A stretch of DNA of 64,000 bases from Bartonella sp. HY328 (GCF_025449335.1 NZ_CP104883.1:2224501-2288500), one strand, 5' to 3'. Numbered from the stretch's first letter, positions 28,577-39,255 are shown. Notes: a model not told the origin generated them from the letters alone. Made by a program: numbers and translations.

Positions 28577-31300
28577 TTATCCTAAGCGGGCAAGAGCTTT
28601 TTCAAGCTTCTCGCGTTCTTGCGAGCATTCTTCCAAACGAGCACGTTCAGCTTCCACCACATCAGGACGCGCATTGACAACAAATTTTTCATTATTGAGT
28701 TTTGAAGATAGTTTGCCAATCTCAATATCAATTTTGCCAATGCTTTTATTAAGGCGTGCGCGCTCTGCGTCAAAATCAATCAAGCTACCAAGCGGAAGCG
28801 AGAAAGTAACACCACTAATGACGGTTTGCGCTGCTTGCTCTGGTGCAACATTGGCAAGGGTAATGCTTTCCAAACGGGCAAGACGCTTTAATGCAACCTC
28901 ATGACGCTCTAGGCGATCTTTAGTTAGCTGATCAGATTCAAGCACCACCAAGGGTGCCATAGCGCCGGCTGAAACATTCATTTCTACCCGAAGCGAGCGA
29001 ATACCTGATACAACGTCGATCAACCAATTAATATCATCAGCAGCTTGCTTGTCCTGATAATTAATATTTGGCCACTTTGTCACAACCAACATTGCATCAC
29101 GACTTTGATTTTCACCTGCGGTATGAGCCCATAATTCTTCCGTGATAAATGGCATAAATGGGTGCAACAACTTATAAATTTCATCCAAGCACCAAGCAAC
29201 GCAAGCTCGTGTTTCTTGCTTTTGCACTTCATCATCGCCGAGAAATACTGGCTTAATAAGTTCCAAATACCAGTCACAGAAGAAATTCCATACAAAACGA
29301 TATAAGCTTGCTGCCGCATCATTGAAGCGATAGCTTTCGATACCGCTCGTCACTTCGCCAACAGTGCGGCTCAACTCTGTCAATATCCAGCGATTAAGCG
29401 GTAGGCTAACATTTTCTGGCTTGAAATTTTGGTCATGAGCTGCACCATTCATTTCAGCAAAACGAGTTGCATTCCACAATTTGGTAGCAAAATTGCGATA
29501 ACCGGCGATACGGGTCGGGTCAAGCTTAACATCGCGCCCCTGTGCTGCCATAATAGCCAAGGTAAAGCGTAAAGCATCTGCACCATATTCATCCATCAGT
29601 TCCAAAGGATCAATGACATTGCCTTTGGATTTAGACATTTTGGCACCATCTTTATCACGCACCAAAGCATGCATATAAATGGTATCAAAAGGTACATCTT
29701 CCATGAAATGAATACCCATCATCATCATGCGAGCAACCCAGAAGAACAAAATGTCAAACCCTGTAACCACAACGCTGGTTGGATAATAGGTTGCAAGTTC
29801 AGCTGTCTTTTCCGGCCAACCCATGGTTGAAAACGGCCAAAGTGCAGAAGAAAACCATGTATCAAGCACATCTTCATCGCGCTTTAATTCGACCACTTCA
29901 CCATAATGCTTGAGGGCCGCTTCACGGGCTTCTTCTTCACTTTTTTCAACAAAAATAGTACCATCTGGTCCATACCATGCAGGAATTTGATGCCCCCACC
30001 ATAACTGACGAGAAATACACCAAGGTTCGATGTTCTCCATCCAATGATAATAGGTCTTGTCCCAATTGGCAGGAACAATAGTTGTGCGCCCCTTGCGAAC
30101 GGCTTCAATTGCAGGCTTTGCAAGTTCTCCTGCATTTACATACCATTGGTCGGTTAATAGCGGTTCAATCGGCACGCCGCCACGGTCCCCATGGGGAACC
30201 TTGTGAAGATGGGCTTCAATCTTAGCAAGATATCCGGCTTCTTCCATCATTTCAACAATGAGCTTACGCGCTGCAAAACGATCCATGCCGTCAAGCTGGT
30301 CTAAAAGCCGATTAAGCGTATCATCTTGCTGCAAGCCTTCCATAAAATCATCATTACCACGTAACGTGATTTTAGCGTCTGGCGTCATGATGTTAATAGC
30401 ACGTAAATTATTACGCTTACCAACTTCAAAGTCGTTAAAATCATGGGCAGGGGTAATTTTTACCGCGCCTGACCCTGCTTCAGGATCCGCATAATCATCT
30501 CCAACGATTTCGATTTTACGACCAACAAAAGGCAAAATCGCATATGTACCAATTAAAGCCTTATAACGCGGATCTTCAGGATTAACTGCAATACCACTAT
30601 CGCCAAGCATGGATTCTGGACGCGTCGTTGCAACCACAATAAAGCTTGTTTCATCTTCTAAATTAAAGACCTTGCCTTCAAGTGGATAACGAAAATGCCA
30701 TAAATTGCCATTAACCTCGCGTTGCTCCACCTCAAGATCTGAAATAGCGGTATTAAGCTTTGGATCCCAATTTACAAGGCGTTTATCCTTGTAAATAAGA
30801 CCCTGGCGATGAAGAGTTACGAACACTTCTAAGACGGCTTTTGAAAGCCCTTCATCCATTGTAAAGCGTTCACGCGACCAATCACAAGACGCACCAAGAC
30901 GGCGCAATTGATTGGCAATCATGCCCCCAGACTCGTGTCGCCATTGCCAAATGCGCTCAACAAATTTTGTCCGCCCTAACTCTCTACGGCCTGGTTCCTT
31001 ACGCTCAGCCAATTGGCGCTCCACCACCATCTGGGTTGCAATGCCAGCATGATCCATACCTGGTTGCCAAAGCACATTTTTGCCGCGCATTCTTTCAAAA
31101 CGAACCAAGATATCTTGAATAGTATTATTGAGCGCATGGCCCATATGCAGCGAGCCCGTGACGTTTGGCGGTGGAATGACTACAGCAAAAGCTTCAGCAC
31201 CCGGTTTTGAACCTGCGCCTGCTTTAAATGTACCCTTGTCTTCCCACTCTTTGGCAATACGTGGCTCGATGGCTTTTGAATCATAATTTTTTTCAAGCAT
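28577..31300 (-). CDS. valS: valyl-tRNA synthetase
   Basis: A 907-residue class I synthetase charging tRNA-Val. It has PPPNVTGSLHMGHAL with the HIGH-type motif at ~52-55, the connective-peptide editing domain, the KMSKS motif (AKMSKSKGN, ~555), the anticodon-binding domain and the C-terminal coiled coil (DAERARLNKSIGKIDIEIGK) specific to ValRS. Length is usual. It follows pssA by 91 bases on the same strand. Confidence 0.97.
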   Translation of the reverse strand: MLEKNYDSKAIEPRIAKEWEDKGTFKAGAGSKPGAEAFAVVIPPPNVTGSLHMGHALNNTIQDILVRFERMRGKNVLWQPGMDHAGIATQMVVERQLAERKEPGRRELGRTKFVERIWQWRHESGGMIANQLRRLGASCDWSRERFTMDEGLSKAVLEVFVTLHRQGLIYKDKRLVNWDPKLNTAISDLEVEQREVNGNLWHFRYPLEGKVFNLEDETSFIVVATTRPESMLGDSGIAVNPEDPRYKALIGTYAILPFVGRKIEIVGDDYADPEAGSGAVKITPAHDFNDFEVGKRNNLRAINIMTPDAKITLRGNDDFMEGLQQDDTLNRLLDQLDGMDRFAARKLIVEMMEEAGYLAKIEAHLHKVPHGDRGGVPIEPLLTDQWYVNAGELAKPAIEAVRKGRTTIVPANWDKTYYHWMENIEPWCISRQLWWGHQIPAWYGPDGTIFVEKSEEEAREAALKHYGEVVELKRDEDVLDTWFSSALWPFSTMGWPEKTAELATYYPTSVVVTGFDILFFWVARMMMMGIHFMEDVPFDTIYMHALVRDKDGAKMSKSKGNVIDPLELMDEYGADALRFTLAIMAAQGRDVKLDPTRIAGYRNFATKLWNATRFAEMNGAAHDQNFKPENVSLPLNRWILTELSRTVGEVTSGIESYRFNDAAASLYRFVWNFFCDWYLELIKPVFLGDDEVQKQETRACVAWCLDEIYKLLHPFMPFITEELWAHTAGENQSRDAMLVVTKWPNINYQDKQAADDINWLIDVVSGIRSLRVEMNVSAGAMAPLVVLESDQLTKDRLERHEVALKRLARLESITLANVAPEQAAQTVISGVTFSLPLGSLIDFDAERARLNKSIGKIDIEIGKLSSKLNNEKFVVNARPDVVEAERARLEECSQEREKLEKALARLG

Positions 31301-31391
31301 TTTTTATCCGATTCGATTCTTGTCGTTGAGCAGTGGCAAATTAGCCTGCAATTTGCTCATTGTATTTTCAATTAATTTAGAAGCGCATATC

Positions 31392-32231
31392 TTATGACTG
31401 CGCGATATCTTTGTCAAAATTACGCAGTTTTTCTTTTTGTTCTTGGCGGTGATAAGTGAAAACACTGATCGGCAAAAAGATAAGATATAAAAAGGCCGAT
31501 ATGGTAAGTGTAAGCCATGTATAGCTTACCAATAAAACAACATAGGCAACGATAACCAGCATAAGCGGCACAACAATATCACGGCGCACACCTTTGCCGA
31601 TAGATTTGCCATTATAAACCGGTAATTTTGATACCATTAAAAAAGCAATAGCTAAGGTATAAATGCTAAAAATAATCCCTGTGACATGATTAACTGGCAA
31701 ATCAAAAGCCCCAAGATAAATGGGCAAAACCAACAAGCAGCCACCTGCAGGGGCTGGAATGCCTACAAAATAGTGCTTTTGCCAATCTGGCGTATCGTGA
31801 CGCTCCAATGCGACATTGAAGCGGGCAAGGCGTAAACAACAAGCAACACAATAAACAACCGCAGCCATCCAGCCAAAATTACGCGCTTGATCTAGGATAT
31901 AGATATAGCAGATAATTGCTGGCGCAACGCCAAAATTTATCGCATCAGCCAACGAATCCATCTGTTCACCAAAAGGCGAAGAGCCGTTCATCAAGCGCGC
32001 TATACGACCATCAATGCCATCAAGAACCGCAGCAATAAGCATCATAAAAATTGCACTTTCAAAACGGTGCTCAATCGCCATACGAATGCTGCTTAAACCC
32101 GCAACAATGGCTAAAACGGTAATGACATTTGGAACAAGATAGCGCATAGCAATCGGCGCTCGGCGCTTATGCTGCTCGCTATCACTATTATTATCTGGTT
32201 CAAAAGGTGGAAATGGCGATGCGCTTTTCAT
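31392..32231 (-). CDS. pssA: CDP-diacylglycerol--serine O-phosphatidyltransferase
   Basis: A 279-residue integral membrane enzyme making phosphatidylserine. The CDP-alcohol phosphotransferase motif is complete: Asp74-Gly75, Ala78-Arg79, Gly88, Asp92, Asp96. About eight hydrophobic helices follow a polar N-terminus. It starts four bases after psd, so the two form an operon making phosphatidylethanolamine. Confidence 0.95.
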   Translation of the reverse strand: MKSASPFPPFEPDNNSDSEQHKRRAPIAMRYLVPNVITVLAIVAGLSSIRMAIEHRFESAIFMMLIAAVLDGIDGRIARLMNGSSPFGEQMDSLADAINFGVAPAIICYIYILDQARNFGWMAAVVYCVACCLRLARFNVALERHDTPDWQKHYFVGIPAPAGGCLLVLPIYLGAFDLPVNHVTGIIFSIYTLAIAFLMVSKLPVYNGKSIGKGVRRDIVVPLMLVIVAYVVLLVSYTWLTLTISAFLYLIFLPISVFTYHRQEQKEKLRNFDKDIAQS

Positions 32232-32235
32232 GTCG

Positions 32236-32934
32236 TCAATCCATTCTAAAATCTGTTAGGCTTTCGCCTTCATCAAACATTGCCAAAACAGTTTCACCAG
32301 CCACTGCAGTTTGACCAACCCCAACGCGAATATTAGCACTTTTAGGCAAATAAACATCAAGACGTGATCCAAAACGAATAAGGCCAAAACGCTTACCCGC
32401 TTCAACCTCTGCGCCATCATGAACCCACCACACAATACGCCGTGCTACCAGACCTGCCACTTGCACAACGCCGATATCGCCATGTTTGGTTTCAAGCACA
32501 ACACAATTGCGTTCATTGGTTTCGCTCGCCTTATCAAGTTCGGCATTAGCAAATTTGCCGGGATGGTAAACCATGGATTTAATTTTGCCATCAATTGGAA
32601 TACGGTTTACGTGGCAGGAAAACACATTCATAAACACCGAAATACGAATAACTGGCTCATCACCAAGATTAAGCTCTTTAGGCGCTATCATTTCTCCAAC
32701 AAAAGAAATTTTGCCATCTGCTGGGCTAATAACTAATCCCTCGGCAACTGGCGTAAAACGCTCTGGATCGCGAAAGAAATAAATACACCAAATTGTCAGT
32801 ACCAAACCTGCCCAAAAAAGTGGAGCCCATGCCCAGCCAAGGAGCAGTGAAACCACAAAAAACACCGCAATAAATGGATAGCCTTCTTTATGAATAGGCA
32901 CGAAATTATTGCCTATGGAGCGCATGATACTCAT
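32236..32934 (-). CDS. psd: phosphatidylserine decarboxylase proenzyme
   Basis: A 232-residue proenzyme of the short (archaeal/alphaproteobacterial) type. It cleaves itself at Gly189-Ser190 (RFGSRLD), leaving a pyruvoyl group on the small C-terminal alpha chain, and makes phosphatidylethanolamine. Two N-terminal hydrophobic helices (20-50) anchor it. SPADGK (70-75) and FSCHVNR (105-111) are conserved. CAGGAT precedes the ATG. Confidence 0.95.
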   Translation of the reverse strand: MSIMRSIGNNFVPIHKEGYPFIAVFFVVSLLLGWAWAPLFWAGLVLTIWCIYFFRDPERFTPVAEGLVISPADGKISFVGEMIAPKELNLGDEPVIRISVFMNVFSCHVNRIPIDGKIKSMVYHPGKFANAELDKASETNERNCVVLETKHGDIGVVQVAGLVARRIVWWVHDGAEVEAGKRFGLIRFGSRLDVYLPKSANIRVGVGQTAVAGETVLAMFDEGESLTDFRMD

Positions 32935-33141
32935 TGATAATCCTGTCTTCTCTAAAATCCGGCAAATTAAACAGCTTAAAAACCAGATCTAATATTGTAA
33001 TTATCTTTCAATTAGCAGACTATGAAAGCATGCGCAAAAAGATAAATGATTTATGTTGGTTTTGTGCGTCCTACTTAGGATAAAATGCACTTTTTTTTAA
33101 TAATGAACAGTATTTTTTACCTAAATGAAACACGTTAATAC

Positions 33142-33176
33142 AAAAAGACCAATTCAGTTAAGTGAATTGGCCTTTT
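33142..33176 (-). terminator. terminator of atm1
   Basis: CCAATTCA pairs with TGAATTGG around six bases, flanked by AAAAG and CTTTT with one mismatch, 53 bases past the atm1 stop. Confidence 0.85.
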
Positions 33177-33228
33177 GACGATATTAAATTACAAAAACAT
33201 TCCAAAACGCGATAGCGATAATATCAAC

Positions 33229-35136
33229 CTATAAGGCAGGATCACCGCGATCAATCACACCGAGATCATCATTCTCACGCATTTCACGCAATTTTTGCTC
33301 AACCTCAGTTGCCTCACGCTGACGCTTCCACATAGATGCATAAAGGCCATTTTCATTAAGCAGTTCCTGATGTCTACCACGCTCGACAATTTTACCACTT
33401 TTTAATACCAATATTTCATCAGCATCAATAATTGTCGATAGGCGGTGGGCAATAACGAGGGTTGTACGATTCTTACTCACCAGTTCGAGGGCTTGCTGAA
33501 TATCCTGCTCCGTTGCCGTATCAAGCGCAGATGTCGCCTCGTCTAAAATAAGAATCGGCGGTGCTTTTAAGATAGTACGGGCAATAGCAATGCGCTGCTT
33601 TTCACCACCTGATAATTTTAAACCGCGCTCACCGACCATAGCATTGTAGCCCTGTGGTAAGTTTTCAATAAAATTAGAAATTTGCGCAAGTTCTGCAGCC
33701 CGCTTCACTTCTTCAAAACTGGCGTCGGGCCGACCATAGCGAATATTATAGGCAATAGTGTCATTAAAAAGGACTGTATCTTGCGGCACCATACCAATAG
33801 CATGGCGAAGGCTTTGCTGTGTTACATCGCGCACATCTTGCCCATCAATTGAAACTGAACCAGATTGAACATCATAAAACCTAAATAAAAGCCGCGAAAT
33901 AGTTGATTTACCAGCACCCGACGGCCCAACAATTGCGACTGTTTTACCACTTGGCACTTCAAAGCTAATGCCTTTTAAAATTGCTCTATCTTCATCATAA
34001 GCAAATTTGACCTCATCAAAACGAATTGTCCCCCCTTCAATCTTCAAAGGTTTTGCATCTGCTTTGTCGGTAATTTCCTGCGGAACATCTAAAAGATCAA
34101 ACATTTGCTCAATATCGGTTAAGCCTTGGCGCACTTCTCGATAAATAAACCCAATGAAATTCATTGGAATGGAGAGCTGGATCATAAGCGTATTAATAAA
34201 AACAAAGTCACCAACGCTTTGAGTACCATTGGCAATTTCACGCACTGAAAGCACCATCATCATCATCAAGCCAACACCAAAAATCACTGCTTGGCCAAAA
34301 TTGAGCCAACCTAGTGATATCCACGTCTTAACGGCTGCAGTTTCATAGCGCTCCATAGATGCGTCGAAGCGCTTAGCTTCCATATCCTCATTACCAAAAT
34401 ATTTTACCGTTTCAAAATTTAACAATGAATCAATCGCACGAGTATTGGCTTCAGTATCTGAATCATTCATTTGTCGTCGAATTGCAATGCGCCAATCACT
34501 GGCTTTGATGGTAAACCATGTATAGGCAACCACCGTTACAACCACGACAACGACATATTCAAAACCGCAAGAAATCCATAGAACAAAGGCTGTTAGGGCA
34601 AATTCGAGCAAAGTTGGTGCTGTATTTAAAATGGTAAAGCGAACAATTGCCTCAATACCTTTAGTGCCACGCTCAATAACCCTAGATAATCCACCCGTGC
34701 GTCGCTCCAAATGAAAGCGTAGTGATAATTGATGCATATGAATAAAGGTTTGATAGGCAAGCTTGCGTACCGCATGCTGGCCAACAGCAGCAAAAAGCGC
34801 ATCACGTAATTGGTTTAAACCAGCTTGAATGATACGGGCCACATTATAGGCAGCAACCAGCATTAATGGCGTCACTAGCGCTGGCATTAACCAGCCTGGC
34901 GCTTTGAAGCTACCTCCCAAGGCTTCAGTGGCATATTTGAAAAAATAAGGCACCAAAATAAGCACAAGTTTTGAAGCGACAAGATAAAACAACGCCCATA
35001 AAACGCGACGCTTTAACTTTGGCTGATCTGTTGGCCACATATAAGGCCATAAATTATAAAGCGTTTTAAAGGTTGCACCAGAATCAGCCGAAACTGTTTT
35101 ACTGCCGTTATTATTTTCGGCCGAACTATCACTCAT
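33229..35136 (-). CDS. Atm1/HMT1-type ABC exporter
   Basis: A 635-residue half-transporter with six membrane helices and one ATPase domain. Walker A is GPSGAGKST, the signature is LSGGEKQR, Walker B is ILILDEATSALD and the switch is IAHRLST. The membrane-domain stretches HLERRTGGLSRVIERG and LNFETVKYFGNE are typical of the mitochondrial Atm1/bacterial HMT1 group, which exports glutathione-linked sulfur or metal complexes. It follows the LysM gene by 38 bases. Confidence 0.92.
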   Translation of the reverse strand: MSDSSAENNNGSKTVSADSGATFKTLYNLWPYMWPTDQPKLKRRVLWALFYLVASKLVLILVPYFFKYATEALGGSFKAPGWLMPALVTPLMLVAAYNVARIIQAGLNQLRDALFAAVGQHAVRKLAYQTFIHMHQLSLRFHLERRTGGLSRVIERGTKGIEAIVRFTILNTAPTLLEFALTAFVLWISCGFEYVVVVVVTVVAYTWFTIKASDWRIAIRRQMNDSDTEANTRAIDSLLNFETVKYFGNEDMEAKRFDASMERYETAAVKTWISLGWLNFGQAVIFGVGLMMMMVLSVREIANGTQSVGDFVFINTLMIQLSIPMNFIGFIYREVRQGLTDIEQMFDLLDVPQEITDKADAKPLKIEGGTIRFDEVKFAYDEDRAILKGISFEVPSGKTVAIVGPSGAGKSTISRLLFRFYDVQSGSVSIDGQDVRDVTQQSLRHAIGMVPQDTVLFNDTIAYNIRYGRPDASFEEVKRAAELAQISNFIENLPQGYNAMVGERGLKLSGGEKQRIAIARTILKAPPILILDEATSALDTATEQDIQQALELVSKNRTTLVIAHRLSTIIDADEILVLKSGKIVERGRHQELLNENGLYASMWKRQREATEVEQKLREMRENDDLGVIDRGDPAL

Positions 35137-35174
35137 TTTTTTAAATCTTTTTCTAATACTTGTGCAACAATGAT

Positions 35175-36197
35175 TTATTGCTTTGGTGGCAATGCCAATC
35201 TTTGCCCTGCTTGAACATTGTGAGGATTTTCCAACACGTGTCGGTTCAATTGATAAATTTTATCAGCAAAATTATAATCACCATAGAGGCGTTGGGCTAT
35301 TTGTGAAAGTGTCTCACCTGGGCGAACGACCACCGTTTCAACTGGCTTATTGGCAACATAATATTGTTCATTGGTTTTATTTAGGTTTGAAATTGTAAAA
35401 GGCAAAGTAACATTTGCGAATATCTGCCCCTTTTCATCTAATAATTGCGCTTTTAAAGCATAATCACCTTCAGCAAGTCTGTTGGTACGCTCAATACAAA
35501 AACGCCCCGTTTCTTTGATAAACTCAGAACCTAATATAAGATCAAGATTATGGATTGCAACCCGGCGATTTGCTGGTGCATTACCACATACAATAAAGTG
35601 CCCATTTTCATAGGCAATATATTCAACCGTAAATCCAAGCTTCTCCGAAGCACCATCATCGCCAGAAACGTTATTTAACGGATAGACGATTCGTTGGGTG
35701 CCATTTGGTTCATCAATAATTGCGGTTATCGGTGCACTACCATCATTATTGACACTTACAACGAGTGTTTGGACAGATGTTGCAGACTGACCATTTTTAT
35801 CAGTAGAACGCAAAACATAACGGTATTCCCCTACTCGCGGCCTTTTTATGAGACCAATTTCGAAATTGCCATTTTCATCTGCGCGTATTTGGCCTAATAG
35901 TTTTGCTCCGCATACAAGATCAATTTCGCTAAAGGGATCAGCTTTACCAGTAATAATAATTTTACCTTGCGCATCAATTGAAAAAGTGGTGAAAACTGGT
36001 GCTGTAACCGAAGCTGGAAATGCAATAGCCGATTGAGCAACGGCAAAACGCACTGGCTCTGCAGATACTGACAACAAACCGCCTAATAGCATTATTATAA
36101 AAGCTCTAGCGAATAATTTAACATTTATTCTTTGCAAAACTCTGCCTTGATATTTATCATTGTAATGTCTTAATTTGGGCATCCTCGAAAATAGCAT
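35175..36197 (-). CDS. exported LysM-domain protein
   Basis: A 340-residue protein with an N-terminal hydrophobic signal (FARAFIIMLLGGLLSVSA, about 29-46), one or more Ig-like beta domains (residues ~65-150, IDAQGKIIITGKADPFSEIDL) and a C-terminal LysM domain (VVVRPGETLSQIAQRLYGD, then AGQRLALP) that binds peptidoglycan. It is probably periplasmic. AAGGT lies upstream of the ATG. Homologues are common upstream of atm1-like genes in Rhizobiales, but their function is not established. Confidence 0.8.
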   Translation of the reverse strand: MLFSRMPKLRHYNDKYQGRVLQRINVKLFARAFIIMLLGGLLSVSAEPVRFAVAQSAIAFPASVTAPVFTTFSIDAQGKIIITGKADPFSEIDLVCGAKLLGQIRADENGNFEIGLIKRPRVGEYRYVLRSTDKNGQSATSVQTLVVSVNNDGSAPITAIIDEPNGTQRIVYPLNNVSGDDGASEKLGFTVEYIAYENGHFIVCGNAPANRRVAIHNLDLILGSEFIKETGRFCIERTNRLAEGDYALKAQLLDEKGQIFANVTLPFTISNLNKTNEQYYVANKPVETVVVRPGETLSQIAQRLYGDYNFADKIYQLNRHVLENPHNVQAGQRLALPPKQ

Positions 36198-36502
36198 AAA
36201 TATACCTTCAAGACATATGCTTCAAGAAAAATGCTCGAATTAATTGCGGATTGTCTTAATTTGTTGATAAAAACAAAAAAGCTAATGAATAACAGGCTAT
36301 TTTGACGCATTTGAAAATTTTAGAATATATCGTTATTATTAACGTAAAGCATTATATTTTAAAATAAATTAAAAAATATTTGTCCCTCATTTAATTCTAC
36401 AACACATAAGGTCAGCTTTTAAATTTCTGTGGTTAATTCTAGTGTTAAAAAGGCAGTGTATAGAATAAAGAAATATCGCTTAATCCAAAAAGAGGAAAAA
36501 AC
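36198..36502. other. divergent spacer between the LysM and LOG-family genes
   Basis: AT-rich with no ORF; it should hold two divergent promoters. CGTTA-TTAT-TAACG near 36330 is the only small palindrome seen. Confidence 0.4.
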
Positions 36503-37063
36503 ATGCAAAAAATTGACTATATTTGTGTTTATTGCGGGTCTAGCGCTGGCGAAAACCCTATCTATGTCAAGGCTGCTGAATTGTTTGGCGAGGCCTTAGC
36601 TAAAGCTAATATTGGGCTTGTTTATGGCGGTGGTAGTCGTGGTATAATGGGCGCAGTCGCCCAAAGTGTCAAAGCACATGGCGGCAATGTCATTGGAATC
36701 ATCCCAGAATTTTTATTAAGCAAAGAGGCACCAGATGCCGCAATCATAGACCTTGATGAGTTAATCATTGTTGATACTATGCATCGGCGCAAAACATTAA
36801 TGTTTGAAAAAGCGGATGCTTTTGTCACCTTTCCAGGCGGTATAGGTACTTTAGAAGAAATTATTGAAATGATGACATGGGCACAATTGGGCCATCATAG
36901 TAAGCCAATGGTTTTTGCCAATATTAATGACTACTGGAAACCTTTAGCAGAGCTTTTACGTCACATGGCCGACGAAGGGTTCTTTCATAGCGCCAGTAAA
37001 GTTAAACCGCTTTTTATAAATAATGTTGATGATATTCTTCCATCAATAAATAATATTTCTTAA
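36503..37063 (+). CDS. LOG-family protein (cytokinin riboside monophosphate phosphoribohydrolase)
   Basis: A 186-residue Rossmann protein of the TIGR00730/LOG family. Key elements are YGGGSRGIMG (~41-50), Arg96-Lys97 and PGGIGTLEE (111-119), the catalytic and phosphate-binding motifs. Family members split nucleoside 5'-monophosphates into base and ribose 5-phosphate. Commonly mislabelled lysine decarboxylase. AGAGGAAA precedes the ATG. Confidence 0.93.
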   Translation: MQKIDYICVYCGSSAGENPIYVKAAELFGEALAKANIGLVYGGGSRGIMGAVAQSVKAHGGNVIGIIPEFLLSKEAPDAAIIDLDELIIVDTMHRRKTLMFEKADAFVTFPGGIGTLEEIIEMMTWAQLGHHSKPMVFANINDYWKPLAELLRHMADEGFFHSASKVKPLFINNVDDILPSINNIS

Positions 37064-37136
37064 ATTGCCGCCTTTTAAATTAATGGCGCGGCTCTAAATA
37101 ATATTTGTGAATTAGAAAGTTAAAAAGAGACGCGTC

Positions 37137-37814
37137 ATGCACGATTACTTGGCAAATTATTCCGATGTTACTTTGAAATTAATTGTCGGGCTTGCGGTAT
37201 TTCTGTTGGTATTGCGCACAACCGGGCGTGGCAGCCTTAGCCAAATGACACCGATTGACCTTGTAAGCAACTTTGTTATGGGTGGCATTATAGGTGGCGT
37301 CATTTACAATCCAGCAACTGGGATTCTGCATTTTTTAGGAGTTTTGTTTATTTGGGAAGCATTGGTGATTTTAGTTAATTATTCTCGTAAACATTTCCCG
37401 TTTATTCGCGATATTGTTGCAGGTGGTGATTTACCACTTGTTATTGATGGCAAATACCAAATTAAAAACTTCAAACGCATCGGCTTAGATGTAAATGATT
37501 TTGTCACTATGCTGCGCATTAAAGGCGCAGCGCCCCATGAAGTTGCTTTTGCCAATTTTGAATCGAATGGCTCATTATCGGTTATCAAAAAAGAAGAAGA
37601 TCGCGTATCCGTTATTTTAATTAAAAATGGTGAAATTATCAAAGATAATCTTGAGCTTGCTCACAAAACTGAACAATGGGTCCAAGACCAAGTTAAAAAA
37701 CAAAAAGTCGAGCTTGAAAATATTTATCTGGCTGAATGGTTTGAAGAAAAAACGCCCACAGGTAGGGAAAGGAACGGTTTATTTATTGTTCCTATACCCA
37801 AAGATAGCGACTGA
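37137..37814 (+). CDS. DUF421 (YetF-like) membrane protein
   Basis: A 225-residue protein with three N-terminal helices and the DUF421 core: LRTTGRGSLSQMTPIDLVSNF, GGIIGGVIYNP, then a cytoplasmic domain with PLVIDG, LRIKGA and a basic tail. The family is found in many bacteria, including YetF/YrbG of Bacillus spores, without a settled biochemical role. It lies 73 bases after the LOG gene on the same strand and may be co-transcribed. Confidence 0.85.
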   Translation: MHDYLANYSDVTLKLIVGLAVFLLVLRTTGRGSLSQMTPIDLVSNFVMGGIIGGVIYNPATGILHFLGVLFIWEALVILVNYSRKHFPFIRDIVAGGDLPLVIDGKYQIKNFKRIGLDVNDFVTMLRIKGAAPHEVAFANFESNGSLSVIKKEEDRVSVILIKNGEIIKDNLELAHKTEQWVQDQVKKQKVELENIYLAEWFEEKTPTGRERNGLFIVPIPKDSD

Positions 37815-37944
37815 ACTCCTCAAAGAATTGTAATTTAATAAACTGAGATGACTTTTATCTCATTAAGCCAGCAAATATTTAGGTTAAATCACAAAATACG
37901 AACAACTACATTAATGAGAAAGTTAAAAACCTATCAAACAATAA

Positions 37945-37972
37945 AAAAGGTGCCCGAAAGGACACCTTTAAA
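37945..37972 (-). terminator. terminator of fabF
   Basis: AAAGGTGTCC pairs with GGGCACCTTT (one mismatch) around four bases, followed on the minus strand by TTTTTTAT, 20 bases past the fabF stop. Confidence 0.85.
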
Positions 37973-37992
37973 ATGCAAAAAGTTTGAAAAAA

Positions 37993-39255
37993 CTAATCTT
38001 TAAAACGTCGGATAACCAATGACGCATTGGTACCACCAAAACCAAAAGAGTTGGTCAGAACGGTATCAATTTTACGTTCTCTTGCCTTGTGCGGAACAAG
38101 ATCAATTTTGGTTTCAACCGATGGGTTATCAAGATTTAATGTTGGCGGTGCAATATTATCACGAATAGCCAAAGTACAGAAAATAGCTTCAGCAGCACCA
38201 GCAGCACCTAGCAAGTGGCCAATAGACGATTTGGTTGATGACATTGACACTTTATCAGCAGCATCGCCCATAACGCGCTCAACAGCTGCAAGCTCAATCG
38301 TATCGGCCATAGTGGAAGTACCATGGGCGTTGATATAATCAATATCGGATGGCTCAATACCGGCACGTTTAATAGCAGAGCGCATGCAGCGTTCTGCCCC
38401 CTCGCCTGTTTCGCTTGGTGCTGTAATATGATGAGCATCACCGCTCAAACCATAACCTACTACTTCAGCATAAATCTTGGCACCACGTTTTTTGGCGTGT
38501 TCTAGTTCTTCAAGAACGAGAACAGCGGACCCCTCACCCATTACAAAACCATCGCGATCCTTGTCATAAGGGCGTGATGCGCGGGTTGGATCATTATTAT
38601 AGCTGGTTGAAAGAGCCTTACAAGCGGCAAAACCAGCAAGCGATATGCGATTAACGGGCGATTCTGTGCCACCAGCCACCATCACATCAGCGTCACCAAG
38701 CGCAATCAAACGGGCAGCATCACCAATAGCATGAGAGCCGGTTGAACAAGCAGTCACGACTGAATGATTTGGCCCACGCAATTTATGCTTAATAGAAACA
38801 TAACCGGACGCAAGATTAATGATACGCCCTGGAATAAAAAATGGTGAAATACGTCTAGGACCACGATCGCGAAGTGTATAACCCGCTTCGACAATACCTT
38901 CAACGCCGCCGATACCAGCACCAATCATAACACCGGTAGCAATTTGGTCCTCATCGCTTTCTGGATGCCAATTAGCATCTTCTAGCGCTTCAGTTGCAGC
39001 TGATACAGCATAGACAATAAATGGATCAACCTTACGCTGTTCCTTTTGTTCCATAAATAAATCAGGATTATATGTACCGTTTGTGCCATCACCTAAAGGA
39101 ATTCGGCATGCAATCTGACATGGCAGATCATCAACCTCGAACTCGCTGACACGACGGGCGCCACTATCCCCATTTAACAATCTCGTCCAACTATGCTCTA
39201 CATTGCCGGCAAGCGGAGAAACCAGCCCTAGGCCGGTAATGACAACACGCCTCAT
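37993..39255 (-). CDS. fabF: beta-ketoacyl-ACP synthase II
   Basis: A 420-residue elongating condensing enzyme of fatty-acid synthesis. The Cys-His-His triad is visible in VTACSTGSHA (~168), INAHGTST (~308) and IGHLLGAAG (~343), with the C-terminal NSFGFGGTNASL. The start is set at the ATG at 39255 (MRRVVITG), seven bases after an AGGA; an in-frame ATG at 39279 has no ribosome-binding site. It lies downstream of acpP, the normal order. Confidence 0.96.
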   Translation of the reverse strand: MRRVVITGLGLVSPLAGNVEHSWTRLLNGDSGARRVSEFEVDDLPCQIACRIPLGDGTNGTYNPDLFMEQKEQRKVDPFIVYAVSAATEALEDANWHPESDEDQIATGVMIGAGIGGVEGIVEAGYTLRDRGPRRISPFFIPGRIINLASGYVSIKHKLRGPNHSVVTACSTGSHAIGDAARLIALGDADVMVAGGTESPVNRISLAGFAACKALSTSYNNDPTRASRPYDKDRDGFVMGEGSAVLVLEELEHAKKRGAKIYAEVVGYGLSGDAHHITAPSETGEGAERCMRSAIKRAGIEPSDIDYINAHGTSTMADTIELAAVERVMGDAADKVSMSSTKSSIGHLLGAAGAAEAIFCTLAIRDNIAPPTLNLDNPSVETKIDLVPHKARERKIDTVLTNSFGFGGTNASLVIRRFKD